DNA of 64,000 nucleotides from NCBI GenBank assembly GCA_009363175.1, contig CP045205.1, positions 1,550,001-1,614,000 of the forward strand, in the 5' to 3' direction. Under the pieces are notes generated by a model. The model saw only the letters and a program-made list of their open reading frames with translations, searched no databases and was not told where the DNA came from. The DNA comes from Citrobacter telavivensis (GTDB lineage Bacteria > Pseudomonadota > Gammaproteobacteria > Enterobacterales > Enterobacteriaceae). Within the stretch, counting starts at the first letter, position 1, and every line of letters starts with the position of its first letter. Of this stretch, positions 26,711 through 34,101 are shown one piece after another. The position numbers were made by a program, and so were the translations under genes.

Positions 26711-27040
26711 ATGACGACTCATGACCGTGTGCGTCAGCAGCTCCATGCACTTGAAGCGCTGCTGCGTGAGCATCAACACTGGCGGATGGATGAACCCGAA
26801 GCCCACCTGTTTTCCAGTACCCAACCGTTTTGTATGGATACGATGGCGCCGATTGAGTGGCTGCAATGGGTTCTGATCCCTCGTATGCATGCTTTACTGG
26901 ACAGCGCGCAGCCGCTGCCAGAGGCGTTTGCCGTCGCACCCTACTACGAAATGGCGCTGACCGCCGATCATCCGCAGCGTGAAATCCTGCTGGCGGCGTT
27001 GCAGGCACTGGATGCGCTTTTTGCGCAAGATGAATCCTGA
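26711..27040 (+). CDS. yqcC: YqcC family protein
   Basis: Small soluble protein of 109 residues (DUF446), mostly helical, with the conserved middle TQPFCMDTMAPIEWLQWVLIPRM. Function is not established. The start at 26711 follows GAGGTGACTTTC. The TGA stop overlaps the truC ATG by one base, so yqcC, truC and yqcA are coupled. In E. coli the same order is kept. Confidence 0.92.
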   Translation: MTTHDRVRQQLHALEALLREHQHWRMDEPEAHLFSSTQPFCMDTMAPIEWLQWVLIPRMHALLDSAQPLPEAFAVAPYYEMALTADHPQREILLAALQALDALFAQDES

Positions 27041-27834
27041 TGCTGGAGATTTTGTATCAGGACGAGTGGCTGGTTGCGGTCAACAAACCCTCTGGCTGGC
27101 TGGTGCACCGCAGTTGGCTGGATCGCGACGAAAAAGTGGTGGTGATGCAGACGATACGTGACCAGATTGGTCAGCACGTGTTTACGGCCCATCGCCTCGA
27201 CAGACCAACCTCCGGCGTGCTGCTGATGGGCCTATCCAGCGAAGCCGGGCGCCGCCTCGCACAGCAGTTTGAGCAACATCAGATCCAAAAACGCTATCAC
27301 GCTATTGTCCGCGGATGGCTAATGGAGGAGGCGGTACTCGATTATCCGCTGGTGGAAGAGCTGGATAAAATCGCCGATAAGTTTGCCCGCGAAAACAAGG
27401 ATCCGCAGCCTGCGGTGACCCATTATCGCGGCCTCGCCACCGTTGAAATGCCTGTGGCAACCGGGCGTTATCCGACGACGCGTTACGGACTGGTGGAACT
27501 GGATCCGCAAACAGGACGCAAGCATCAGCTCAGACGCCATCTGGCGCACCTGCGCCATCCGATTATTGGCGACAGCAAGCATGGCGATTTACGGCAGAAC
27601 CGCAGCGCGGCGGAACATTTTTCCTGCAACCGGCTGATGCTGCACGCCAGCCAGCTTTCGCTGACGCACCCGTTTACCGGTGAATCGTTGACGATTCATG
27701 CCGGGCTGGATACGGTCTGGATGCAGGCACTATCACAGTTTGGCTGGCAGGGACTTCTCCCTGAGAATGAAAGGGTTGAGTTAAGTGAGCCAGCAGGTCA
27801 GGATGAAGGCATAAGTTCTTCATCCAGGGAGTAA
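27040..27834 (+). CDS. truC: tRNA pseudouridine(65) synthase
   Basis: RluA-family pseudouridine synthase of 264 residues that isomerises U65 in certain tRNAs. The catalytic aspartate is D54 within AHRLDRPTSGVLLMGL. The C-terminal core contains GLVELDPQTGRKHQLRRHLA. It is four residues longer at the C-terminus than the E. coli protein as I recall it. It overlaps yqcC by one base and is six bases from yqcA. Confidence 0.94.
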   Translation: MLEILYQDEWLVAVNKPSGWLVHRSWLDRDEKVVVMQTIRDQIGQHVFTAHRLDRPTSGVLLMGLSSEAGRRLAQQFEQHQIQKRYHAIVRGWLMEEAVLDYPLVEELDKIADKFARENKDPQPAVTHYRGLATVEMPVATGRYPTTRYGLVELDPQTGRKHQLRRHLAHLRHPIIGDSKHGDLRQNRSAAEHFSCNRLMLHASQLSLTHPFTGESLTIHAGLDTVWMQALSQFGWQGLLPENERVELSEPAGQDEGISSSSRE

Positions 27835-27840
27835 TTAAGC

Positions 27841-28290
27841 ATGGCGGAAATTGGGATTTTTGTCGGGACGATGTATGGCAATGCGCTGCTGGTTGCCGAA
27901 GAGGCAGAAGCGATCCTGACGGCACAGGGGCACAAAGCGACTGTTTTTGAAGATCCTGAACTGACGGACTGGCAGGAATATCAGGACAAAATCGCGCTGG
28001 TGGTCACCTCCACGACCGGGCAGGGCGATTTACCTGACAGCATTGTGCCGCTGTTTCAGGGGATCAAAGACCAACTGGGTTTTCAGCCCAATCTGCGTTA
28101 CGGCGTGATTGCGTTGGGTGACAGCAGTTACGTCAATTTCTGCAATGGCGGTAAACAGTTTGACGCCCTGTTGCAGGAACAAAGCGCACAGCGCGTGGGG
28201 GAAATGTTGCTGATTGATGCCAGTGAGCACCCGGAGCCCGAAAGCGAATCCAATCCCTGGGTTGAACATTGGGGCACACTCTTACCCTGA
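27841..28290 (+). CDS. yqcA: Flavodoxin YqcA (MioC-like)
   Basis: Short-chain flavodoxin-like protein of 149 residues expected to bind FMN. The phosphate loop is near residues 9-14 (FVGTMYGNAL), with the flavin-loop TSTTGQGDLPDS near 58 and ALGDSSYVNFCNGGKQFD near 90. Its exact electron partners are not known. It ends the yqcC-truC-yqcA unit and is followed by a GC-rich hairpin. Confidence 0.93.
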   Translation: MAEIGIFVGTMYGNALLVAEEAEAILTAQGHKATVFEDPELTDWQEYQDKIALVVTSTTGQGDLPDSIVPLFQGIKDQLGFQPNLRYGVIALGDSSYVNFCNGGKQFDALLQEQSAQRVGEMLLIDASEHPEPESESNPWVEHWGTLLP

Positions 28291-28297
28291 GAGTTAA

Positions 28298-28317
28298 CCC
28301 TCCCCCTACCGGGAGGG
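28298..28317 (+). terminator. Hairpin after yqcA
   Basis: Perfect CCCTCCC/GGGAGGG stem with loop CCTACC, eight bases after the yqcA stop. No T-run follows (ACTCCCTTG), so termination may rely on the stronger hairpin at 28393. Confidence 0.5.
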
Positions 28318-28392
28318 ACTCCCTTGTGACGCCAGGCACGGGAACGACCTGTCTCTAGTCTACCCAATACTGAATCGTGTTAGCCTCGGGCG

Positions 28393-28439
28393 AACGCCCC
28401 TAAAAGCCTTCGCTATTGAAGGGTTTTTAGGGGCGTTTT
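28393..28439. terminator. Strong bidirectional terminator
   Basis: Long inverted repeat AACGCCCCTAAAA...TTTTTAGGGGCGTTTT with inner CCTTC/GAAGG, one small bulge and loop near GCTATT. It ends in TTTTC on the plus strand and has As on the left arm, so it can stop transcription from either side. It isolates yqcA from gudP. Confidence 0.8.
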
Positions 28440-28585
28440 CATAGGGTCAAGCGACCTGTTTCACACTCCTGCCTTTTCCACGTAAGCCCTGCGCGATTTC
28501 CGTTATATGTTTTCATTTCCGTGAAGTCGCTTCCATCACCCTGGGCTTTTGCCATAAACATAAGTGATACGTTGTCTAAATGTTG

Positions 28586-28610
28586 GGTTCTTGCACGGTG
28601 AGCAAGAACC
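28586..28610. promoter_or_regulatory. Inverted repeat upstream of gudP
   Basis: Nine-bp perfect arms GGTTCTTGC/GCAAGAACC with a seven-base loop, then TGGTGCTTTTTA. It could be a terminator of an unknown short transcript or an operator in the gudP control region. The glucarate regulator CdaR is a candidate ligand, but I know of no matching consensus. It lies 163 bases before gudP. Confidence 0.35.
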
Positions 28611-28772
28611 TGGTGCTTTTTATACTTCTCCTGCCAGTTATAAAAAAATGCAGTTAGCAAGGCGAACGACCTAATAAAAGCTGCAAAAAAACACGAAACG
28701 TCACCTCTGATCCCCTACCAGTTGTGCTGTTCAGAGTGAGCGTGACTAACGCGAAAATTCAGGAGTGCAACA

Positions 28773-30131
28773 ATGAGTTCATTAAGTCAGGCTGCGAGCA
28801 GTGCGGAAAAACGCACAAATGCTCGCTACTGGATAGTGGTGATGTTGTTTATCGTCACCTCCTTCAACTATGGCGACCGCGCCACTTTATCCATTGCCGG
28901 TTCGGAGATGGCCAAAGACATTGGTCTGGATCCGGTCGGTATGGGTTACGTTTTCTCTGCGTTCTCATGGGCCTACGTTATCGGGCAGATCCCGGGCGGC
29001 TGGCTGCTGGACCGTTTTGGTTCCAAACGTGTTTACTTCTGGTCCATCTTCATCTGGTCCATGTTTACCCTGTTACAGGGCTTCGTCGATATCTTCAGCG
29101 GATTCGGCATTATCGTCGCGCTGTTTACCCTGCGCTTCCTCGTCGGTCTGGCGGAAGCGCCGTCCTTCCCCGGCAACAGTCGCATTGTTGCGGCCTGGTT
29201 CCCGGCGCAGGAGAGGGGAACGGCAGTCGCGATCTTCAACTCTGCACAGTACTTTGCCACCGTTATTTTCGCCCCGATCATGGGCTGGCTGACGCATGAA
29301 GTGGGTTGGTCGCACGTGTTCTTCTTTATGGGCGGCCTCGGGATTGTTATCAGCTTTATCTGGCTGAAAGTGATCCACGAACCAAACCAGCATCCGGGTG
29401 TGAACAAAAAAGAGCTGGAATATATTGCAGAAGGCGGTGCGCTGATCAACATGGATCAGAAAGACACCAAGGTCAAAGTGCCGTTTAGCGTGCGGTGGGG
29501 GCAGATCAAGCAGTTGCTGGGTTCCCGCATGATGATCGGCGTATACATCGGCCAGTACTGCATCAACGCGCTGACTTACTTCTTTATCACCTGGTTCCCG
29601 GTTTATCTGGTGCAGGCTCGCGGCATGTCGATCCTGAAAGCGGGCTTCGTGGCTTCGGTTCCGGCCGTGTGCGGATTTGTCGGCGGAGTGCTGGGCGGCA
29701 TTATCTCCGACTGGCTGATGCGTCGGACCGGCTCGCTGAACATTGCGCGTAAAACGCCTATCGTGATGGGGATGCTGTTGTCGATGGTGATGGTGTTCTG
29801 TAACTACGTTAACGTCGAGTGGATGATCATCGGTTTCATGGCGCTGGCGTTCTTTGGCAAGGGCATCGGAGCGCTGGGCTGGGCGGTGATGGCCGATACC
29901 GCACCGAAAGAGATCAGCGGCCTGAGCGGCGGTCTGTTCAACATGTTCGGCAACATCTCCGGTATCGTAACGCCCATTGCGATTGGCTATATCGTCGGCA
30001 CGACGGGCTCCTTTAACGGCGCGCTGATCTATGTGGGCGTGCATGCACTGGTGGCGGTACTGAGCTATCTGGTGCTGGTGGGTGATATTAAACGTATCGA
30101 ACTGAAACCTGTCGCAGGACAACTATCATGA
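28773..30131 (+). CDS. gudP: D-glucarate/D-galactarate MFS transporter
   Basis: Major-facilitator permease of 452 residues (anion:cation symporter family) that imports glucarate and related aldarates. About twelve hydrophobic segments are seen, with the family motif near the 2-3 loop PGGWLLDRFGSKRVY and FLVGLAEAPSFPGNSRIVAA further on. The start has CAGGAG nine bases upstream. Its stop TGA overlaps the gudX ATG (ATGA), so the operon gudP-gudX-gudD is tightly coupled. CdaR is the known activator in E. coli. Confidence 0.94.
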   Translation: MSSLSQAASSAEKRTNARYWIVVMLFIVTSFNYGDRATLSIAGSEMAKDIGLDPVGMGYVFSAFSWAYVIGQIPGGWLLDRFGSKRVYFWSIFIWSMFTLLQGFVDIFSGFGIIVALFTLRFLVGLAEAPSFPGNSRIVAAWFPAQERGTAVAIFNSAQYFATVIFAPIMGWLTHEVGWSHVFFFMGGLGIVISFIWLKVIHEPNQHPGVNKKELEYIAEGGALINMDQKDTKVKVPFSVRWGQIKQLLGSRMMIGVYIGQYCINALTYFFITWFPVYLVQARGMSILKAGFVASVPAVCGFVGGVLGGIISDWLMRRTGSLNIARKTPIVMGMLLSMVMVFCNYVNVEWMIIGFMALAFFGKGIGALGWAVMADTAPKEISGLSGGLFNMFGNISGIVTPIAIGYIVGTTGSFNGALIYVGVHALVAVLSYLVLVGDIKRIELKPVAGQLS

Positions 30132-31468
30132 CGACACAATCCAGTCCCGTTATCACGGACATGAAGGTCATTCCGGTCGCCGGACATGACAGTATGCTTC
30201 TCAATATTGGCGGCGCGCATAACGCGTACTTTACCCGCAACATCGTGGTCCTCACCGATAACGCCGGCAACACCGGCGTAGGTGAAGCACCGGGCGGTGA
30301 GGTGATCTACCAGACGCTGGTGGATGCCATCCCGATGGTGCTCGGTCAGGAAGTGGCCCGACTGAACAAAGTGGTTCAGCAGGTGCACAAAGGCAATCAG
30401 GCCGCTGACTTTGATACCTTTGGCAACGGCGCATGGACCTTCGAACTGCGCGTAAACGCGGTAGCCGCGCTGGAAGCAGCCCTGCTTGATCTGTTGGGCA
30501 AAGCGCTCAACGTACCGGTCTGTGAACTGTTGGGGCCTGGCAAACAGCGCGATGCGGTGACCGTGCTCGGATATCTCTTCTACATCGGCGATCGCACAAA
30601 AACCGATCTGCCCTATCTGGAGACCACCCCGGGCAATCACGACTGGTATCACCTGCGTCATCAGGAAGCGTTGAACAGCGATGCCGTGGTTCGCCTGGCG
30701 GAAGCCTCACAGGATCGCTACGGCTTTAAAGATTTCAAACTCAAAGGCGGCGTGCTGCCTGGCGAGCAAGAGATAGACACCGCCCGTGCGCTGAAAAAAC
30801 GTTTTCCGGATGCGCGGATTACCGTTGATCCCAACGGTGCTTGGCTGCTTGATGAGGCCATCACGCTGTGTAAAGGGCTGAACGATGTGCTCACGTATGC
30901 AGAAGATCCGTGCGGCGCAGAGCAGGGATTCTCCGGTCGCGAAGTGATGGCGGAATTCCGCCGGGCCACGGGGTTGCCGGTGGCGACGAACATGATCGCC
31001 ACCAACTGGCGTGAAATGGGCCATGCGGTGATGCTCAATGCTGTCGACATCCCGCTTGCCGATCCGCATTTCTGGACACTTTCCGGTGCGGTGCGGGTGG
31101 CACAGTTGTGCGACGACTGGGGGCTGACCTGGGGTTGTCACTCTAACAACCACTTTGATATTTCACTGGCGATGTTTACCCACGTTGGTGCCGCGGCGCC
31201 GGGTAAACCGACTGCCATCGACACGCACTGGATCTGGCAGGAGGGCGATTGTCGCCTGACGAAAAATCCCCTTGAGATTAAAAACGGAAAAATTGCCGTT
31301 CCCGACGCGCCTGGACTGGGTGTTGAACTGGACTGGGATCAAGTGCAGAAGGCACATGAAGCTTATAAAAAACTGCCGGGCGGCGCGCGAAATGACGCAG
31401 GTCCGATGCAGTACCTGATCCCCGGCTGGACTTTTGACCGTAAACGTCCCGTTTTCGGCCGTCACTGA
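30128..31468 (+). CDS. gudX: Glucarate dehydratase-related protein
   Basis: Enolase-superfamily protein of 446 residues, a paralogue of GudD encoded next door. The catalytic KxK motif is present (K204 and K206 in DFKLKGGV), as are the metal-ligand region ITVDPNGAW and the base region WGCHSNNHFD. In E. coli GudX has only weak dehydratase activity and its true role is unclear. It overlaps gudP by four bases and is followed by gudD after 20 bases. Confidence 0.93.
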   Translation: MTTQSSPVITDMKVIPVAGHDSMLLNIGGAHNAYFTRNIVVLTDNAGNTGVGEAPGGEVIYQTLVDAIPMVLGQEVARLNKVVQQVHKGNQAADFDTFGNGAWTFELRVNAVAALEAALLDLLGKALNVPVCELLGPGKQRDAVTVLGYLFYIGDRTKTDLPYLETTPGNHDWYHLRHQEALNSDAVVRLAEASQDRYGFKDFKLKGGVLPGEQEIDTARALKKRFPDARITVDPNGAWLLDEAITLCKGLNDVLTYAEDPCGAEQGFSGREVMAEFRRATGLPVATNMIATNWREMGHAVMLNAVDIPLADPHFWTLSGAVRVAQLCDDWGLTWGCHSNNHFDISLAMFTHVGAAAPGKPTAIDTHWIWQEGDCRLTKNPLEIKNGKIAVPDAPGLGVELDWDQVQKAHEAYKKLPGGARNDAGPMQYLIPGWTFDRKRPVFGRH

Positions 31469-31488
31469 TTTTGTATAAGGACTCAATA

Positions 31489-32829
31489 ATGAACGCACAA
31501 TTTACCACCCCAGTGGTTACGGCCATGCAGATTATCCCGGTTGCGGGACACGACAGTATGCTGATGAACCTGAGCGGTGCGCATGCGCCATTCTTTACGC
31601 GTAATATTGTGATTATCAAAGATAATTCTGGTCATACTGGCGTTGGTGAAATCCCCGGCGGCGAGAAAATTCGTAAGACGCTGGAAGATGCGATCCCACT
31701 GGTGGTGGGTCAACGGCTTGGCGAGTACAAAAACGTGCTGAATGCGGTACGCAATACCTTTGCCGATCGTGACTCAGGCGGTCGTGGCCTGCAAACGTTT
31801 GACCTGCGTACCACCATCCACGTCGTCACCGGGATTGAAGCTGCGCTGCTGGATCTGTTGGGACAGCATCTGGGCGTTAACGTGGCTTCTCTGTTGGGCG
31901 ACGGTCAACAGCGTAATGAAGTGGAAATGCTGGGTTATCTGTTCTTCGTCGGTAACCGCAACGCCACGCCGTTGCCGTATCAGAGCCAGCCCGATGAGAA
32001 GTGCGACTGGTATCGTCTGCGTCATGAAGAGGCGATGACGCCCGATGCGGTCGTCCGTCTGGCTGAAGCCGCATACGAAAAATACGGTTTCAACGACTTC
32101 AAACTGAAAGGCGGCGTGCTGGCAGGGGAAGAAGAGGCAGAATCCATTGTGGCGCTGGCAAAACGCTTCCCGCAGGCGCGCGTCACGCTGGATCCCAACG
32201 GCGCATGGTCGCTGAATGAAGCGATCAAAATCGGGAAGTACCTGAAGGGTTCGCTGGCCTACGCGGAAGATCCGTGCGGTGCTGAGCAGGGCTTCTCAGG
32301 TCGTGAGGTGATGGCGGAGTTCCGTCGCGCTACCGGTTTGCCGACGGCGACAAACATGATCGCCACCGACTGGCGTCAGATGGGTCATACGTTATCGTTG
32401 CAGTCGGTGGATATTCCGCTGGCTGACCCGCATTTCTGGACGATGCAGGGCTCTGTACGCGTCGCGCAGATGTGCCATGAGTTCGGTCTGACCTGGGGTT
32501 CACACTCCAACAACCACTTTGACGTTTCACTGGCGATGTTCACCCACGTCGCGGCAGCGGCTCCGGGCAAGATCACGGCGATCGATACCCACTGGATCTG
32601 GCAGGAGGGCAACCAACGCCTGACTAAAGAGCCGTTTGAAATTAAAGGCGGCATGGTGCAGGTACCGGCGAAACCAGGCCTGGGCGTTGAGCTGGATATG
32701 GACCAGGTGATGAAAGCCCATGAGTTGTATCAGAAGCATGGGTTGGGCGCGCGCGATGACGCGATGGGGATGCAGTATCTGATCCCGAACTGGACGTTCG
32801 ATAACAAACGTCCGTGCATGGTTCGTTAA
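31489..32829 (+). CDS. gudD: D-glucarate dehydratase
   Basis: Enolase-superfamily enzyme of 446 residues that dehydrates D-glucarate (and L-idarate) to 5-keto-4-deoxy-D-glucarate. Catalytic K205 and K207 (FKLKGG), metal ligand D235 (LDPNGAW) and base H339 (GSHSNNHFD) are in the E. coli positions. The start at 31489 follows AAGGACTC. An in-frame ATG six codons upstream gives a non-conserved tail. A terminator ends the operon 8 bases after the stop. Confidence 0.96.
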   Translation: MNAQFTTPVVTAMQIIPVAGHDSMLMNLSGAHAPFFTRNIVIIKDNSGHTGVGEIPGGEKIRKTLEDAIPLVVGQRLGEYKNVLNAVRNTFADRDSGGRGLQTFDLRTTIHVVTGIEAALLDLLGQHLGVNVASLLGDGQQRNEVEMLGYLFFVGNRNATPLPYQSQPDEKCDWYRLRHEEAMTPDAVVRLAEAAYEKYGFNDFKLKGGVLAGEEEAESIVALAKRFPQARVTLDPNGAWSLNEAIKIGKYLKGSLAYAEDPCGAEQGFSGREVMAEFRRATGLPTATNMIATDWRQMGHTLSLQSVDIPLADPHFWTMQGSVRVAQMCHEFGLTWGSHSNNHFDVSLAMFTHVAAAAPGKITAIDTHWIWQEGNQRLTKEPFEIKGGMVQVPAKPGLGVELDMDQVMKAHELYQKHGLGARDDAMGMQYLIPNWTFDNKRPCMVR

Positions 32830-32836
32830 GATAGAC

Positions 32837-32866
32837 ACCGGTCCCAAAAGGACCGGTTATTTTTTA
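32837..32866 (+). terminator. Terminator of the gudPXD operon
   Basis: Perfect ACCGGTCC/GGACCGGT stem with loop CAAAA, then TATTTTTTAT. It separates gudD from the glycerate kinase gene, which then needs its own promoter or read-through. Confidence 0.85.
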
Positions 32867-32917
32867 TCTGTAAACCGGGTGTATGCTTAGCTGAGTCAAC
32901 ATGCGTAAGGACGGCTT

Positions 32918-34060
32918 ATGAAAATAGTGATCGCACCGGACTCGTATAAGGAAAGTTTGAGTGCTCTCGAGGTGGCGAATGCCATTGAGCAAGGTTTTCG
33001 TGAAATCTGGCCCGATGCGGATTACGTAAAACTTCCGGTTGCTGATGGGGGGGAAGGAACGGTCGAAGCCATGGTTGAGGCGACGACGGGACGCATTGTT
33101 GAAGTCGATGTTACGGGCCCTCTTGGGGAACCGGTCACCGCGTTTTATGGTTTATCCGGTGACGAGCGCACGGCTTTCATTGAGATGGCGGCGGCCAGCG
33201 GTCTGGAGCAGGTGCCTGTCGCGTTACGCGATCCATTAAAGACAACCTCCTGGGGAACCGGGGAGTTGATTCGTCATGCGCTGGATGCGGGCGTAGACCA
33301 TATTATTATCGGGCTCGGCGGTAGTGCGACCAATGACGGCGGCGCAGGCATGGTGCAGGCGTTAGGGGCAAAATTGCTTGATGCTCAACAGAATGAAATT
33401 GGTAAGGGCGGTGCGGCGCTCGACGCGCTTGCACAGATCGATATCAGCCGGTTGGATCCGCGTCTTGCCGCATGCCGTATTGAAGTGGCGTGTGATGTGA
33501 CCAATCCGTTGATCGGAAAAGAGGGGGCGTCGGCCGTGTTTGGCCCACAGAAAGGTGCAACGGCCGAGACAATCGATCGTCTGGATACGGCACTGGCGCA
33601 TTATGCGCAGATTATTGCCCGTGACCTGGAGGTGGATGTCCTTGAACTGGCAGGCGGCGGCGCGGCAGGCGGTATGGGGGCGGCGCTGTACGCGTTTTGC
33701 GGTGCGCAACTGCGGCGCGGGATTGAGATTGTCACCGATGCGCTGCAACTGGATGAGTGCGTTGCCGATGCCGATTTGGTGATCACCGGGGAAGGGCGCA
33801 TCGACAGCCAGACTATCCACGGTAAAGTTCCGGTAGGCGTGGCGAAGGTGGCGAAACGCTACAACAAACCGGTGATCGGTATTGCCGGCAGCCTGACGGC
33901 CGATGTCGGCATTGTCCATGAGCATGGACTTGATGCCGTATTTAGCGTGATTTATACCATCTGTACGCTGGACGATGCGTTGAAGAGCGCCGCAGAGAAC
34001 GTGCGCATGACCGCGCGCAACGTCGCGGCGACGCTCAAAATGGGACAGACGCTACGCTGA
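32918..34060 (+). CDS. Glycerate 2-kinase (GarK/GlxK family)
   Basis: Kinase of 380 residues that phosphorylates D-glycerate to 2-phosphoglycerate, the last step of glucarate/galactarate breakdown. It begins MKIVIAPDSYKESLSALEVA, a family hallmark, and has the glycine-rich IIGLGGSATNDGGAGMVQAL and ELAGGGAAGGMGAALYAFCG segments. It corresponds to garK or glxK in E. coli, which lie elsewhere; Salmonella, as I recall, also has a copy here. The start has only a weak site (AAGGACGGCTT). Which paralogue it is cannot be decided from sequence alone. Confidence 0.9.
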   Translation: MKIVIAPDSYKESLSALEVANAIEQGFREIWPDADYVKLPVADGGEGTVEAMVEATTGRIVEVDVTGPLGEPVTAFYGLSGDERTAFIEMAAASGLEQVPVALRDPLKTTSWGTGELIRHALDAGVDHIIIGLGGSATNDGGAGMVQALGAKLLDAQQNEIGKGGAALDALAQIDISRLDPRLAACRIEVACDVTNPLIGKEGASAVFGPQKGATAETIDRLDTALAHYAQIIARDLEVDVLELAGGGAAGGMGAALYAFCGAQLRRGIEIVTDALQLDECVADADLVITGEGRIDSQTIHGKVPVGVAKVAKRYNKPVIGIAGSLTADVGIVHEHGLDAVFSVIYTICTLDDALKSAAENVRMTARNVAATLKMGQTLR

Positions 34061-34071
34061 AGCGATCGGCA

Positions 34072-34101
34072 GACCGGATGGCGCGATGCCTGTCCGGCCT
34101 A
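34072..34101. repeat. REP element between glycerate kinase and barA
   Basis: Single REP unit GACCGGATGGCGCGATGCCT followed by GTCCGGCCTAT, in the junction of two convergent genes. Its last bases overlap the barA stop codon. Confidence 0.7.

Noticed and set aside
29073..30122. 349-codon open frame antisense to gudP.
   Set aside because: Rich in His, Gln and Arg, typical of a reverse-frame translation of a membrane protein gene.
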